Positions 25,585-34,386 are shown, counted from the first letter of the stretch. The stretch: 38,978 nt of DNA from Actinomycetaceae bacterium (GCA_030540715.1 JAUNVQ010000023.1:1-38978); one strand, 5' to 3'. Notes: a model not told the origin generated them from the sequence alone. A program made the numbers and translations.

Positions 25585-28077
25585 TTATTGTAACCCTTCA
25601 GTTAGATAAATCCGCATCGACATTGGTTCGATGACTTGCACGGAGCCCGCTAAATGGCTATCGGGGCAGGGTTGTTGCACCCCCGGGCTGGGAACACCGG
25701 AATCGCTGGGGCTATCCCACGATGAATCCCATGCAAGGCCGTAGGGAAGACCGCGGCCCGGTGCAAGTTTTACGTCAGCTGGGCTGAGCGTTCCGTTGAA
25801 TACCACAAGTAAATCAGCACTGTGAAAGGCAAAACCAGAACGCGACATTTGAAGCACGCGGTTGAAGGGATCATGCCAGGCATGAACATTGATGGGGGCT
25901 CCAAACCTGTTGAACCAGCCAAGTTCAGGGATAATATCCTTGTTAAGGCAGTCGCCCGACAGAAATTTTGGAGGGCGAATTGCCGGATATTTTTTGCGTA
26001 AAGCAATCAAATGCTGGGTTGTTTCGAACAGTTCCCACTGCCATTCATCAAGATCCCAGTCAACCCACGAGATTTCGTTGTCTTGACAATACGCATTGTT
26101 ATTGCCGTATTGAGTGCGACCAAATTCATCACCGGCAACAATCATGGGTGTTCCAGCTGAAATAAGCATTGTGGCCATGAGATTACGGATCGAGCGCTGG
26201 CGCGCCGGCGCTAAATCAGCCAGGTAGGGTCTGTTTTCTGGCTGGTAGGGGTGTGGTCGGCGTTCTGTGTCAAAACCGGTACGTCCTTCCATACCGTGAT
26301 TCCACGACAGGTTATTGTTGGAGCCATCACGGTTATCCTCCAGATTGGCTTCATTATGTTTATGGTCGTAACAGACAAGGTCTGCTAAGGTAAATCCGTC
26401 ATGTGCAGTGACAAGATTCACCGAAGCATAGGGACGTTTCTTTCCGGGGACACTACCTGTATCCAAGATATCTTGTGAACCTGAAAGACGGGTGGCTAGC
26501 TCGTTTGGTCCTGAACCTTCCCCAAGGCCTTTTGCCTGAAGTGCAGCGTCAACAAGCCAAAATCTTCGTACTGCGTCACGGAACTTATCGTTCCATTGTG
26601 AAAACGGGATGGGAAACTCACCTGTGCGCCACCCGAAAGGCCCGATATCCCAGGGCTCGGCAATATGTTTGACATCTTTGAGAACTGGATCTTGTAGAAG
26701 AGCTGCAAAGAAAGGGTGGTCGGGCGTGAAGCCGTCATGCATCCTCCCTAAAGTCACTCCCAGGTCATAGCGGAAACCATCAATCCCCATTTCTTCCACC
26801 CAATAACGCAGTGAATCCAGTGTCATTTGGATGACGCGTGGATGTGAAAAATCAAGTGTGTTTCCACAGCCTGTAAAGTCTACATCAATGCTGGGATGCT
26901 CAGCGTTTAAACGGTAGTACATGCGATTGTCCAGCCCGCGCCACGACAAGCATTGTCCAGCTAACGATCCTTCGCAAGTATGATTGTAGACAACGTCAAG
27001 GATAACTTCCAGGCCAGCTTGGTGAAGGATCGACACCATTCCACGAAACTCATCAAGGACAGCTAGTGGCCCCGAATCTTGGGCAGCCTTTGTGGCATAG
27101 GAAGGTTCAGGGGCAAAATAAGACAGCGTTGAATAACCCCAGTAGTTTGATAGCCCTCGGTCAGTCAAAAATGCTTCATCCATCTTTGCGTGAACGGGCA
27201 GAAGCTCAATAGTAGTGACACCTAGACGTTTCAAATAGGCGACTGTGACCGGGTGAGCCAATCCCGCATAGGTTCCCCGCAAATGATTGGGAACTTCCTC
27301 TAAATCTTCCGTTAAACCACGTACATGCGTCTCGTACACTATTGTGTCATTCCACGGTACGCGCGGGCGTGGCGCAATGCCAAAACTACTGGAAGCTACG
27401 ATGCCACGTACCGTATAGGGGGCGGAGTTGTGCAGATCGGGTTGAATCGGTTGAATTGGGTAAAGTTGTTCGTCTGTGGCGTGGGCATGAATAGCGGAAC
27501 ACAGTTCGATAGTGCCACTGATGGAACGTGCATAAGGATCAAGAAGAAGTTTATGAGGATTGAACCGATGCCCCTGGTCAGGATGCCATGGCCCCCAGAC
27601 GCGAAAACCGTAGGGCGTGCCAAGGGCAATCCCAGGAACATGCCCATGCCACAAGCCATCGTGAGGGCCAAATAACTGGTAGCGTGTTTCCTTTGCATCA
27701 GGGGACAGTGAATCGAAAAAACAGACTTCAACTGCAGTTGCGTGGACAGAAGCAACAGCAACATCCACACCATCACCCTCTAAATGAACTCCAAGTCGTG
27801 TTGGCCATATTGCACGTGACGGTGCAAAAGGACTAGCGGGTGTGGCCTGGGAAAATTGTGTTTGTGTATCGCCATTCCACGCTGAAGTAGTGTTGACCAA
27901 CACCTCACTAAGTTGAGTATGAGCCACGTCGGCATCAACGTTGGAAGACTTTTCCGTGGTATGAGGTGAAGAGTGCTGTTGTAATACTGTGTCTGTATCT
28001 GTGGGGGCCACAGTGGAATCACAATGACGATTCTTCTGTTCGTCGATGTCACCTGTGGTCGTATTCGCATTCGTCAT
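25585..28077 (-). CDS. glgX: Glycogen debranching enzyme GlgX
   Basis: GlgX hydrolyses alpha-1,6 branches of glycogen-like glucan. The 830-residue protein has an N-terminal CBM48-like domain (WPTRLGVHLEGDGVDVAV to the YGFRVWGPW region) and a GH13 catalytic domain. Signatures are LSNYWGYSTLSYFAPEPSYA, VILDVVYNHTCEGS, GFRYDLGVTLGRMH (nucleophile Asp), HIAEPWDIGPFGW (acid/base Glu) and VTAHDGFTLADLV, then YDHKHNEANLEDNRDGSNNN. About 85 residues before the first domain are Thr/Ser/Asp/Gln-rich and of low complexity. The ATG at 28077 has AGGAG 8 bases upstream. It is first in a minus-strand unit with trpS, and its promoter must lie in the divergent gap shared with etfB. Confidence 0.94.
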   Translation of the reverse strand: MTNANTTTGDIDEQKNRHCDSTVAPTDTDTVLQQHSSPHTTEKSSNVDADVAHTQLSEVLVNTTSAWNGDTQTQFSQATPASPFAPSRAIWPTRLGVHLEGDGVDVAVASVHATAVEVCFFDSLSPDAKETRYQLFGPHDGLWHGHVPGIALGTPYGFRVWGPWHPDQGHRFNPHKLLLDPYARSISGTIELCSAIHAHATDEQLYPIQPIQPDLHNSAPYTVRGIVASSSFGIAPRPRVPWNDTIVYETHVRGLTEDLEEVPNHLRGTYAGLAHPVTVAYLKRLGVTTIELLPVHAKMDEAFLTDRGLSNYWGYSTLSYFAPEPSYATKAAQDSGPLAVLDEFRGMVSILHQAGLEVILDVVYNHTCEGSLAGQCLSWRGLDNRMYYRLNAEHPSIDVDFTGCGNTLDFSHPRVIQMTLDSLRYWVEEMGIDGFRYDLGVTLGRMHDGFTPDHPFFAALLQDPVLKDVKHIAEPWDIGPFGWRTGEFPIPFSQWNDKFRDAVRRFWLVDAALQAKGLGEGSGPNELATRLSGSQDILDTGSVPGKKRPYASVNLVTAHDGFTLADLVCYDHKHNEANLEDNRDGSNNNLSWNHGMEGRTGFDTERRPHPYQPENRPYLADLAPARQRSIRNLMATMLISAGTPMIVAGDEFGRTQYGNNNAYCQDNEISWVDWDLDEWQWELFETTQHLIALRKKYPAIRPPKFLSGDCLNKDIIPELGWFNRFGAPINVHAWHDPFNRVLQMSRSGFAFHSADLLVVFNGTLSPADVKLAPGRGLPYGLAWDSSWDSPSDSGVPSPGVQQPCPDSHLAGSVQVIEPMSMRIYLTEGLQ

Positions 28078-28273
28078 GACGAGGGCTCCTGAGACTTCAC
28101 CTTAATGTCGCTATCAGAAATTCTTGAACTTGTTTCATCTTGACATGTTTCACGGCGCTAAACGAATCGAATGGGGCTTTCATACGTTCTCATAAACGTG
28201 TAGTTGCTTACGCCTGAAGGAAAAGGTGCCATTTAGAATCGCAATTTTACCTAAATTGTGGCACTTTTGAGAT

Positions 28274-29086
28274 ATGAGAATCGTTGTCTGTGTGAAATAT
28301 GTCCCCGATGTGCAGTCGCACCGTCGTATTGAATCTGGAACTGTTGTTCGTGGAGAAGAAGACAGTATTAATGACGTTGATGAAAATGCTATTGAAGCTG
28401 CCATCAGTGCAAAAGAAAATCACGGTGGCGAGGTCATTGCTCTTTCCATGGGCCCTGCCGGCGCTCAAGGCAGTGTTCGTCGCGCCCTCCAAATGGGAGC
28501 CGACCGCGCCATCATGGTAACCGATGATGCTTTGGCGGGCTCTGACGTCATCAAAACAGCGCGAGTGCTTGCTCAAGCTATTGAAAAAATTAGTTCAGAG
28601 GGCGAAGCCGTTGACTTGGTCTTATGTGGGGTTGCTTCGCTTGATGGAATGACCTCCATGCTTCCTACTGCGCTGGCAACAGTTCTGGAGTGGCCGTGCC
28701 TGGGTGGTGCCTCAACCTTTGGGATTGAGGAAGACGGGGTAACAGTGTCGAAGTTCAACGACGGATTCCAAGACATTCTGTCCGCGCCATTCCCGCTGGT
28801 AGCAAGTGTTAATGATGAGGTAAATCAGCCCCGATATCCCGGGTTCAAACAGATGATGGCGGCAAAGAAAAAACAGATTGAAACCTGGGATCTTGCCAAC
28901 CTGCCCCAGGGGCAACAACTAGCTGATGGTGACTGTGCTTTCACCCAAGTGCTGGAAGCACATGAACGTCCGCCACGTCAATCAGAACACAACATTATTA
29001 CTGATTCTGGTGAAGCTGGTAAAGTTTTGGCGCAATTCTTGAAGGATAATGGGTTTGCAGCTGGGCAGGAGCACATAAATGAGTAA
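28274..29086 (+). CDS. etfB: Electron transfer flavoprotein beta subunit
   Basis: EtfB pairs with EtfA to carry electrons from flavin dehydrogenases. The 270-residue protein starts MRIVVCVKYVPDVQSHRRIE and has INDVDENAIEAAISAKE and the signature region from MGADRAIMVTDDALAGSDV onward. DLVLCGVASLDGMTSMLPTALATVLEWP is the conserved AMP-site segment. No strong ribosome site precedes the ATG. The stop overlaps the etfA start by 8 bases, so the two are coupled. No cognate dehydrogenase or ETF:quinone oxidoreductase is in the window. The order etfB-etfA-cysteine desulfurase-mnmA matches mycobacteria. Confidence 0.94.
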   Translation: MRIVVCVKYVPDVQSHRRIESGTVVRGEEDSINDVDENAIEAAISAKENHGGEVIALSMGPAGAQGSVRRALQMGADRAIMVTDDALAGSDVIKTARVLAQAIEKISSEGEAVDLVLCGVASLDGMTSMLPTALATVLEWPCLGGASTFGIEEDGVTVSKFNDGFQDILSAPFPLVASVNDEVNQPRYPGFKQMMAAKKKQIETWDLANLPQGQQLADGDCAFTQVLEAHERPPRQSEHNIITDSGEAGKVLAQFLKDNGFAAGQEHINE

Positions 29087-30068
29087 CGAAAAACTTGATA
29101 CCTCAATCCTGGTCATGACCGACCACACTGGTAACGATCTTGATGGTTATGTATTAACTGACCATTCAAAACAGTTGTTAACCCTTGCGCGCAGCCTGAC
29201 CACGGGCACCGTGATCGCTTTAGCACTTAACCCAGCACCAGAAGACATACCACTGAGTCACTACGGTGCCGATATTATTGCTATACCTCGGTTACAGGGG
29301 AATTCGCCCAGGGTTTCAGCTGTTGTGGCCGATGCTGTCAACGCATGTGTTAACCATTATCACCCCGCAGTGGTTTTGTGTGTATCAAATGCGCGTGGCC
29401 GTGAAGTTTCTGCAGGTGTGGCAACACTTCAAAGTGCTGGTGTAGCTGTCGATGTTACCGAGCTTACTATTGATGGCGGACAGCTGATCGCCGGTAAGGC
29501 AGTGCTGTCTGGTACATGGGAAACAAGATTTCATGTCACCAAAGGCTCACCTATTATTGCGGTAAAAACGGCGGGTATGCCCATGATACAAGCTGAATCA
29601 CCTGGCGATGCTGTTCACGAAATTATTGATGTGGAATTTCGTCAGGCAGCAACTGCAATCAAAGTGATAAGTTCCAAACGTGATTGCGCGATAGCGCAAA
29701 GTCTTACCGATGCTGCAATAGTTGTGTGTGGGGGAGCCGCAACACAAGGTGACTTCACACTGGTAAACGCCCTGGCTGAACGTTTAGGTGCTGCCGTTGG
29801 TGCCACCCGTGTGTGTACTGACCAAGGCTGGATTGACCGCTCCACACAGGTTGGATTATCGGGTGTGTCAATATCTCCGCAGCTATATATCGGCGCTGGT
29901 ATCTCTGGTGACATTCACCATGTTTCAGGTATTCGCGGAGCAGAAACAATTGTTGCCATTAATACCGATCCTGATGCACCTATCTTTGACCTGGTTGATC
30001 TGGGTATTATTGGAGATATGAATACCGTGATTCCGCAGGTTCTTGATGAACTAGGTGGCAGCGAATAA
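29079..30068 (+). CDS. etfA: Electron transfer flavoprotein alpha subunit
   Basis: EtfA binds FAD in the ETF heterodimer. The 329-residue protein has a variable N-terminal domain and the strongly conserved FAD domain at the C-terminus. The latter includes VVCGGAATQGDFTLVNALAERLGAAVGATR, VGLSGVSISPQLYIGAGISGDIHHVSGIRG and VAINTDPDAPIFDLVDLGIIGD. It overlaps etfB by 8 bases in a different frame. The N-terminal domain is more divergent than the C-terminal, as is normal for the family. Confidence 0.94.
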   Translation: MSNEKLDTSILVMTDHTGNDLDGYVLTDHSKQLLTLARSLTTGTVIALALNPAPEDIPLSHYGADIIAIPRLQGNSPRVSAVVADAVNACVNHYHPAVVLCVSNARGREVSAGVATLQSAGVAVDVTELTIDGGQLIAGKAVLSGTWETRFHVTKGSPIIAVKTAGMPMIQAESPGDAVHEIIDVEFRQAATAIKVISSKRDCAIAQSLTDAAIVVCGGAATQGDFTLVNALAERLGAAVGATRVCTDQGWIDRSTQVGLSGVSISPQLYIGAGISGDIHHVSGIRGAETIVAINTDPDAPIFDLVDLGIIGDMNTVIPQVLDELGGSE

Positions 30069-30215
30069 GCTGCATGTTCCGTAGGTTTGTTTCAGAGTGC
30101 CCACACTCATAGGCCTGTGCAACGCAGTTCTATAGAGGCAAGGAACCACGTCGCTCTTATATGCGGTACAAGACTGCTTTCACGGAGTGCGAAAAGGCCT
30201 ACGAAGGAGCTTGGC

Positions 30216-30743
30216 ATGTTTGATTTTCTCTTCGACCTTGTTATCGACATTGTGTCGGGGTTTTTGCCAGATAGCTGGGGCTCAAAGCGTCGCGACAAAC
30301 GGGCGCGAAAAAAGGCAGCTCAGGATGGTCGCAATGCCATAAAAGACAGCGCTGGACAAATTCAGGCAAAGGGTGAAGATGGGCCCTGTGAGTCACGCTC
30401 GCTCTACCAGGTAACAAGTGACACAGTCACAAGGCATGCAGCAGACAACGCAGAGCATTTTCTTGCAGAAGTGCTTCCAGAAGGTTACGGTGGTGAGATT
30501 GAACTTGAAGAACTATATGATGACTATAAAGATCGGAAGAAATCTCAATCGGCGAAAAGAACAAATACACCGCCACATAAGATTTCGGGACTGGGAGGAC
30601 AACCTGGAAGCTACCAAGGCAGTTATCCGAGTAGCCAGGACTATGTGCAGGGCCAGCCTGGCGTGCCATTCGTCCACCATGATGCACAGCACGCACGTCA
30701 GTCTGGTCAACAAACTGGTGTTCACCTTCCTCCACATAATTAG
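30216..30743 (+). CDS. Uncharacterised 175-residue protein
   Basis: I do not recognise this protein. It starts with a hydrophobic or amphipathic segment (MFDFLFDLVIDIVSGFLPDSW) that could anchor it to the membrane. A strongly basic patch follows (KRRDKRARKK), then a mixed acidic helix region with ELEELYDDYKDRKK. The C-terminus is rich in Gly, Ser, Gln and Pro (about 120-175) with GSYQGSYPSSQDYVQGQPG, probably disordered. The ATG at 30216 has AAGGAG upstream; an in-frame extension 43 codons upstream is unlikely. It lies between etfA and the cysteine desulfurase on the same strand and may be part of the etf transcript. Confidence 0.7.
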   Translation: MFDFLFDLVIDIVSGFLPDSWGSKRRDKRARKKAAQDGRNAIKDSAGQIQAKGEDGPCESRSLYQVTSDTVTRHAADNAEHFLAEVLPEGYGGEIELEELYDDYKDRKKSQSAKRTNTPPHKISGLGGQPGSYQGSYPSSQDYVQGQPGVPFVHHDAQHARQSGQQTGVHLPPHN

Positions 30744-30768
30744 TCGGGTACTCAGTCAGGCGTATAAT
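30740..30768 (+). promoter_or_regulatory. Candidate promoter of the cysteine desulfurase-mnmA operon
   Basis: A perfect TATAAT (30763-30768) is preceded at 17 bases by TTAGTC (30740-30745), a poor -35. Transcription would begin near 30775, about 35 bases before the desulfurase start. It overlaps the end of the preceding small gene. Confidence 0.5.
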
Positions 30769-30808
30769 CGTGCGCTGTGACAACCATAGATAAAGAAGGC
30801 GAATATTC

Positions 30809-32155
30809 GTGATATATCTTGACTACGCTGCCGATGCTCCTTTACATCCCGAAATAGCATTGGCAATTACCGATGCCATACGAACTCTTCAAGGAGTCGG
30901 GGCAAACCCGTCCTCACTTCACGCTGCAGGACGTAAAGCAAAAGAATTCCTTGAACAGTCACGCGCCCGCGTTGCGGAAGTGGTGGGAGCCGATCCGCAG
31001 GAAGTAGTTTTTACTGGCGGTGGAACCGAAGCCGATACCCTTGCCGTTCTAGGAGTAGCCACGCAACGGTATCGGGCATGTTCACTTTTGAGTGACATAG
31101 TGATCTCGGCGTTAGAACATGATGCCGTTGTCCACGCCGCCACCTATGCTGGCCAACTAGGAATGACAACAACGCGTATCTTCGTTGATTCGCAGGCAGT
31201 GGTCGATACAGCTGCTCTTTCTCAGATTCTTCAACAGCAAGAACCAGCCCTTGTGGCAGTGATGGCCGTCTGTAATGAAAATGGAGTGATACAGCCCATT
31301 GAACAGGTTGTCCACACCGTTCGATGGGCTGAAGAAAACGCTCAATGGGATCGCACCGCCACAGCGTCAGCAGGTGCCACCCATGTACCAATTATTGTTG
31401 ATGCCGTACAGGCACTGGGGCGGCTGCCGTTAAGATTTCAGCAAATGGGTATTGATGCCATGAGCATTGCCGCGCATAAAATTGGGGGACTCCCAAATTC
31501 GGGAGCTCTTATTATTACCCGCCAATGCGCTGTTGATTTGCCAGGGCGTGGTGCTGGTCAAGAACGAGGAATACGGCCAGGTACTCAAGATGTTGTGCTT
31601 GCGGCAGCGCTTGCTGCAACATGTGAACGCGCAGAATCCCAGAGGGAAGCCGAAGCAAAACGCTTGCACAGATTACGTGAAAAACTGGTTGCGGGCGCAT
31701 GTACCATTCCAGGAGTGGTAGTTGCTACGCAGGCAAACACAGTCCCCGACATTACTCAGTTCGTATTGCAAGGGTGCGAAGCAGAATCCGTCCTCTTTGT
31801 TTTTGATCAGGAAAATATGTGTGTGTCGGCAGGGTCGGCCTGCCGATCAGGTGTAGCACGACCTTCTCCGGTACTGATTGCTCAAGGATACGACAGCGAT
31901 CACGCTATGGGCGGTTTACGTGTGTCAATCGGGTGGGGAAGCAGTGATGAAGATATTGAACGCTTCTTGCAGATATTACCGCGCGCTGTTGAAGTATCGC
32001 GAAAACTTGTTAGCCGCAAAGTGGCGAAGACCGTAGGTATGAAAGCTAGTGAGACTTTTGCAGTGTCGAGCGGATCACAAGTGGGTAGCAACACCACAGA
32101 GGGTTTAGCTGATGTTTCTGAAAAATCAGTGGTATCTGATGAGGTGACACAATGA
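30809..32155 (+). CDS. Cysteine desulfurase (NifS/IscS family) with C-terminal extension
   Basis: This PLP enzyme removes sulfur from cysteine as an enzyme persulfide, here most likely for MnmA-dependent tRNA thiolation. The 448-residue product starts MIYLDYAADAPLHPE. It has the FTGGGTEADTLAV segment, the PLP lysine in SIAAHKIGGLPNSG (K224) and RGAGQERGIRPGTQDV. The mobile-loop cysteine is in SAGSACRSGVARPS (C345). Family members are near 380-400 residues; the last ~50 are Ser/Thr/Val/Glu-rich and appear to be an extra tail. The start is GTG at 30809 with AAGAAGG upstream. Its TGA overlaps the mnmA ATG by 4 bp, a strong sign of a shared pathway. Confidence 0.93.
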   Translation: MIYLDYAADAPLHPEIALAITDAIRTLQGVGANPSSLHAAGRKAKEFLEQSRARVAEVVGADPQEVVFTGGGTEADTLAVLGVATQRYRACSLLSDIVISALEHDAVVHAATYAGQLGMTTTRIFVDSQAVVDTAALSQILQQQEPALVAVMAVCNENGVIQPIEQVVHTVRWAEENAQWDRTATASAGATHVPIIVDAVQALGRLPLRFQQMGIDAMSIAAHKIGGLPNSGALIITRQCAVDLPGRGAGQERGIRPGTQDVVLAAALAATCERAESQREAEAKRLHRLREKLVAGACTIPGVVVATQANTVPDITQFVLQGCEAESVLFVFDQENMCVSAGSACRSGVARPSPVLIAQGYDSDHAMGGLRVSIGWGSSDEDIERFLQILPRAVEVSRKLVSRKVAKTVGMKASETFAVSSGSQVGSNTTEGLADVSEKSVVSDEVTQ

Positions 32156-33240
32156 AGGTATTAGCGGCTTTATCGGGTGGCGTAGATTCAGCAGTTGCAG
32201 CAGCTCGCGCCGTTGAGGCTGGACACGATGTTACCGCGGTGCATATGGCACTGTCATCATCAAGTCAAGAATCGCGCTGCGGTTCACGTGGATGCTGCAC
32301 TATTGAAGATAAATCCGATGCGGCTCGTGCAGCTGCTATGCTAGGCATTCCGTTTTACGTATGGGATTTGGCTGACACATTCGAAAAAACCGTTGTTGAT
32401 GATTTTTTGGCTGAGTACCGTGCTGGGCGTACCCCCAACCCCTGTGTGCGCTGCAATGAGTTTGTGAAGTTTCGTGAACTATTGGAACGTGGCCTCATGT
32501 TAGGTTTTGATGCCGTAGCTACCGGGCACTATGCAAAAATGATTGACGGTGTCAATGGGCCAGAGCTTCATCGCGGTGAATGTTACGACAAAGATCAATC
32601 TTACGTATTGGCTGTGATGGGGCGCGATGCTCTTGATCATGTGCTGTTCCCGCTGGGGGATGCTATGACAAAGGCCGATGTGCGTGCAGAAGCTGAACGC
32701 CGGGGCCTTCCTATGTCAGAAAAACCCGATTCCTACGATATCTGTTTTATTGCCGATGGTGACACCTCTGGGTTTTTGCGGTCGAGGTTGGGCAGCGAAG
32801 AAGGACATATTGTTGATGTGGAAGGCAAGGTGTTAGGAACCCATCAGGGAGCCTACGCATTCACCGTTGGGCAGCGTAAAGGGTTACGTATAGAACGTCC
32901 AGCTGCAGATGGTCGTCCACGTTATGTGTTGGGTACCGATATGGCTACCAATACTGTGATCGTCGGTGCGCAGGAACTATTGTCGGTTAATCATATTGAA
33001 TGTGATAATGCGGTTCTATTGGTAGAAAATGACCATCCAGGGCTGGCGGGTAAAGAAGTGACTATCCAATACCGTGCCCACGGACAGGAAGTGCCCGCTC
33101 AGGTAACCTACCGTGAGGGAGGGTTCGACGTGTCGCTCTTGCGTGATACACGGGCCGTTGCTTCAGGACAGTCACTGGTTGTTTATGATGGAACGCATGT
33201 TCTGGGGCAGGCAACGATTACACGAGCTTATCGTCAATAA
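32152..33240 (+). CDS. mnmA: tRNA-specific 2-thiouridylase MnmA
   Basis: MnmA makes 2-thiouridine at the wobble position of tRNA-Lys, tRNA-Glu and tRNA-Gln using ATP and a persulfide sulfur. The 362-residue protein has the PP-loop ALSGGVDSAVAAARA, the catalytic cysteines C98 (GRTPNPCVRCN) and about C198 (SYDICFIADGD), and GTHQGAYAFTVGQRKGL in the central domain. The SRCGSRGCCTIEDKSDA segment near residue 41 is a form I associate with actinobacterial MnmA. It overlaps the desulfurase gene, which would be its sulfur donor. Confidence 0.95.
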   Translation: MKVLAALSGGVDSAVAAARAVEAGHDVTAVHMALSSSSQESRCGSRGCCTIEDKSDAARAAAMLGIPFYVWDLADTFEKTVVDDFLAEYRAGRTPNPCVRCNEFVKFRELLERGLMLGFDAVATGHYAKMIDGVNGPELHRGECYDKDQSYVLAVMGRDALDHVLFPLGDAMTKADVRAEAERRGLPMSEKPDSYDICFIADGDTSGFLRSRLGSEEGHIVDVEGKVLGTHQGAYAFTVGQRKGLRIERPAADGRPRYVLGTDMATNTVIVGAQELLSVNHIECDNAVLLVENDHPGLAGKEVTIQYRAHGQEVPAQVTYREGGFDVSLLRDTRAVASGQSLVVYDGTHVLGQATITRAYRQ

Positions 33241-33292
33241 ACTGATGGTTGAAGCAGTTGACGTGCGTATATGAGTAACGTTGAAACACAAT

Positions 33293-33323
33293 TTGGTGTA
33301 AAGCCTTCCTTATGGCGTACAAT
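33293..33323 (+). promoter_or_regulatory. Candidate tRNA-Leu promoter
   Basis: TTGGTG (33293-33298) and TACAAT (33318-33323) are separated by 19 bases, slightly long. The -10 sits 14 bases before the first base of tRNA-Leu, a suitable distance. Confidence 0.4.
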
Positions 33324-33337
33324 GTTTGAGCAACCAC

Positions 33338-33419
33338 GCGCGAGTGGCGGAATTGGTAGACGCGCTAGATTTAGGTTCTAGTGTCTAAGGACGTGGGGGT
33401 TCAAGTCCCCCCTCGCGCA
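33338..33419 (+). tRNA. tRNA-Leu (anticodon UAG)
   Basis: The acceptor stem GCGCGAG pairs perfectly with CTCGCGC, followed by discriminator A. The anticodon stem CTAGA/TCTAG encloses TTTAGGT, giving anticodon UAG for CUA codons. A long variable arm (GTGTCTAAGGACGT region) marks a class II tRNA, and the T arm has GGGGG-TTCAAGT-CCCCC. The 3' CCA is not encoded. The gene is 82 bases long. No terminator is seen before the peroxiredoxin gene 46 bases downstream. Confidence 0.96.
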
Positions 33420-33465
33420 CAGTATGGCGACTATCTGCTAAATAATCACTTGATATGATGGTGAT

Positions 33466-33948
33466 ATGACAAAAGAAACCAAACTTGTTCCCGGCGATAA
33501 CGCTCCTGATTTTAGTGTGACAACATCTACTGGCTCCACCTTCACACTCAGTCGCGAGTTATCTGAATCCACTAGCGGTGTGATCGTTTATTTTTATCCA
33601 CGAGCCTCTACACCAGGATGTACCACACAAGCCTGCGATTTTCGTGATAATCTTGCCAGACTGAGCGCACTTGGCTACAGTGTGATTGGTGTGAGCCCTG
33701 ATACAGTTACTTCATTACAAAAGTTCGTTGATAAGCAAAAACTTGACTTTATTCTTGGATCTGATCCCGAAAAGAATGTGGCTACTGCCTATGGTGCGTG
33801 GGGTGAGAAGAAGAATTATGGTCGAGTTTTCCTTGGTATCAGACGCTCTACCTTTGTCATCAACAAAGAGGGCGTTATCGTTCATGCTCTATACAATGTG
33901 CGCGCAAAAGGCCATGTTGATCGCGTAGTGAAACTTCTTGAGAACTAA
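33466..33948 (+). CDS. bcp: Thioredoxin-dependent peroxiredoxin (PrxQ/BCP)
   Basis: This enzyme reduces hydrogen peroxide and organic hydroperoxides using thioredoxin. The 160-residue protein has GDNAPDFSV near the N-terminus and FYPRASTPGCTTQACDFRDN, with peroxidatic C52 and resolving C57 spaced as in the PrxQ subclass. VIGVSPDTVTSLQKFVDK and RSTFVINKEGVI are also typical. The ATG at 33466 lacks a clear Shine-Dalgarno sequence, and nearby upstream ATG and GTG codons are out of frame. Confidence 0.93.
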   Translation: MTKETKLVPGDNAPDFSVTTSTGSTFTLSRELSESTSGVIVYFYPRASTPGCTTQACDFRDNLARLSALGYSVIGVSPDTVTSLQKFVDKQKLDFILGSDPEKNVATAYGAWGEKKNYGRVFLGIRRSTFVINKEGVIVHALYNVRAKGHVDRVVKLLEN

Positions 33949-34157
33949 TTTCGCGCAATCAACTGTGAACAGGCATGTCGGGGGGGGGGCGTCAAAAGAC
34001 GTTGAGGGGTACGTGAATGTCGTGTTCAAATACTCAGCCGGCTTTTTGTTCCGTCTTGTTACGAGATACGAGTAAGAAAAGTAGAAAAGATATTTAATGC
34101 TAATCGGAACCTTTACCATTAATGTTTCGTTACTCACAGCTTTCATGACAGCGCGTT

Positions 34158-34168
34158 ATGATAATCAT
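34158..34168. promoter_or_regulatory. Fur/Zur-like operator
   Basis: ATGATAATCAT is a palindrome (5-base arms, centre A) and with the next T matches 12 of 12 central bases of the classical Fur-family box. It lies just upstream of the -35-like TTGTTA at 34171. A metal sensor (Fur, Zur or a relative) is thus likely to control the downstream importer. The regulator itself is not in the window, and the metal cannot be told from this site. Confidence 0.6.
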
Positions 34169-34170
34169 TT

Positions 34171-34200
34171 TTGTTAAAGTTCTAAGGTTGGGCTTATTAA
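34171..34200 (+). promoter_or_regulatory. Candidate distal promoter of the metal importer
   Basis: TTGTTA (34171-34176), an 18-base spacer and TATTAA (34195-34200) lie directly after the Fur/Zur-like box. The -10 is within a 12-bp palindrome. Transcription from here would give a leader of about 205 bases. Confidence 0.4.
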
Positions 34201-34341
34201 TAAGAGGTACGTCTGTTCGTGCAGGTCTAGAGTAAGGTGTGTAAAATATAGTACATTACCACCTGTATTATTCTTTTGAGAATATGATATTTTGTGACCT
34301 TTTCTTTATATGCAATTGGTGTAAGTCTTACTTTCAGTACG

Positions 34342-34370
34342 TTTACTTTAAGTGAAGGCTTGGCTAATGT
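34342..34370 (+). promoter_or_regulatory. Candidate proximal promoter of the metal importer
   Basis: TTTACT (34342-34347), 17 bases, then TAATGT (34365-34370) form a second possible promoter. Its start point would fall about 10 bases before the palindrome at 34387. Confidence 0.35.
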
Positions 34371-34386
34371 TGGAGTGTAAAACAAT

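Noticed and set aside
33889-34146. Minus-strand 85-codon frame in the metal-importer control region
   Set aside because: It has no ribosome site or recognisable motif and overlaps the end of the peroxiredoxin gene; treated as noncoding.
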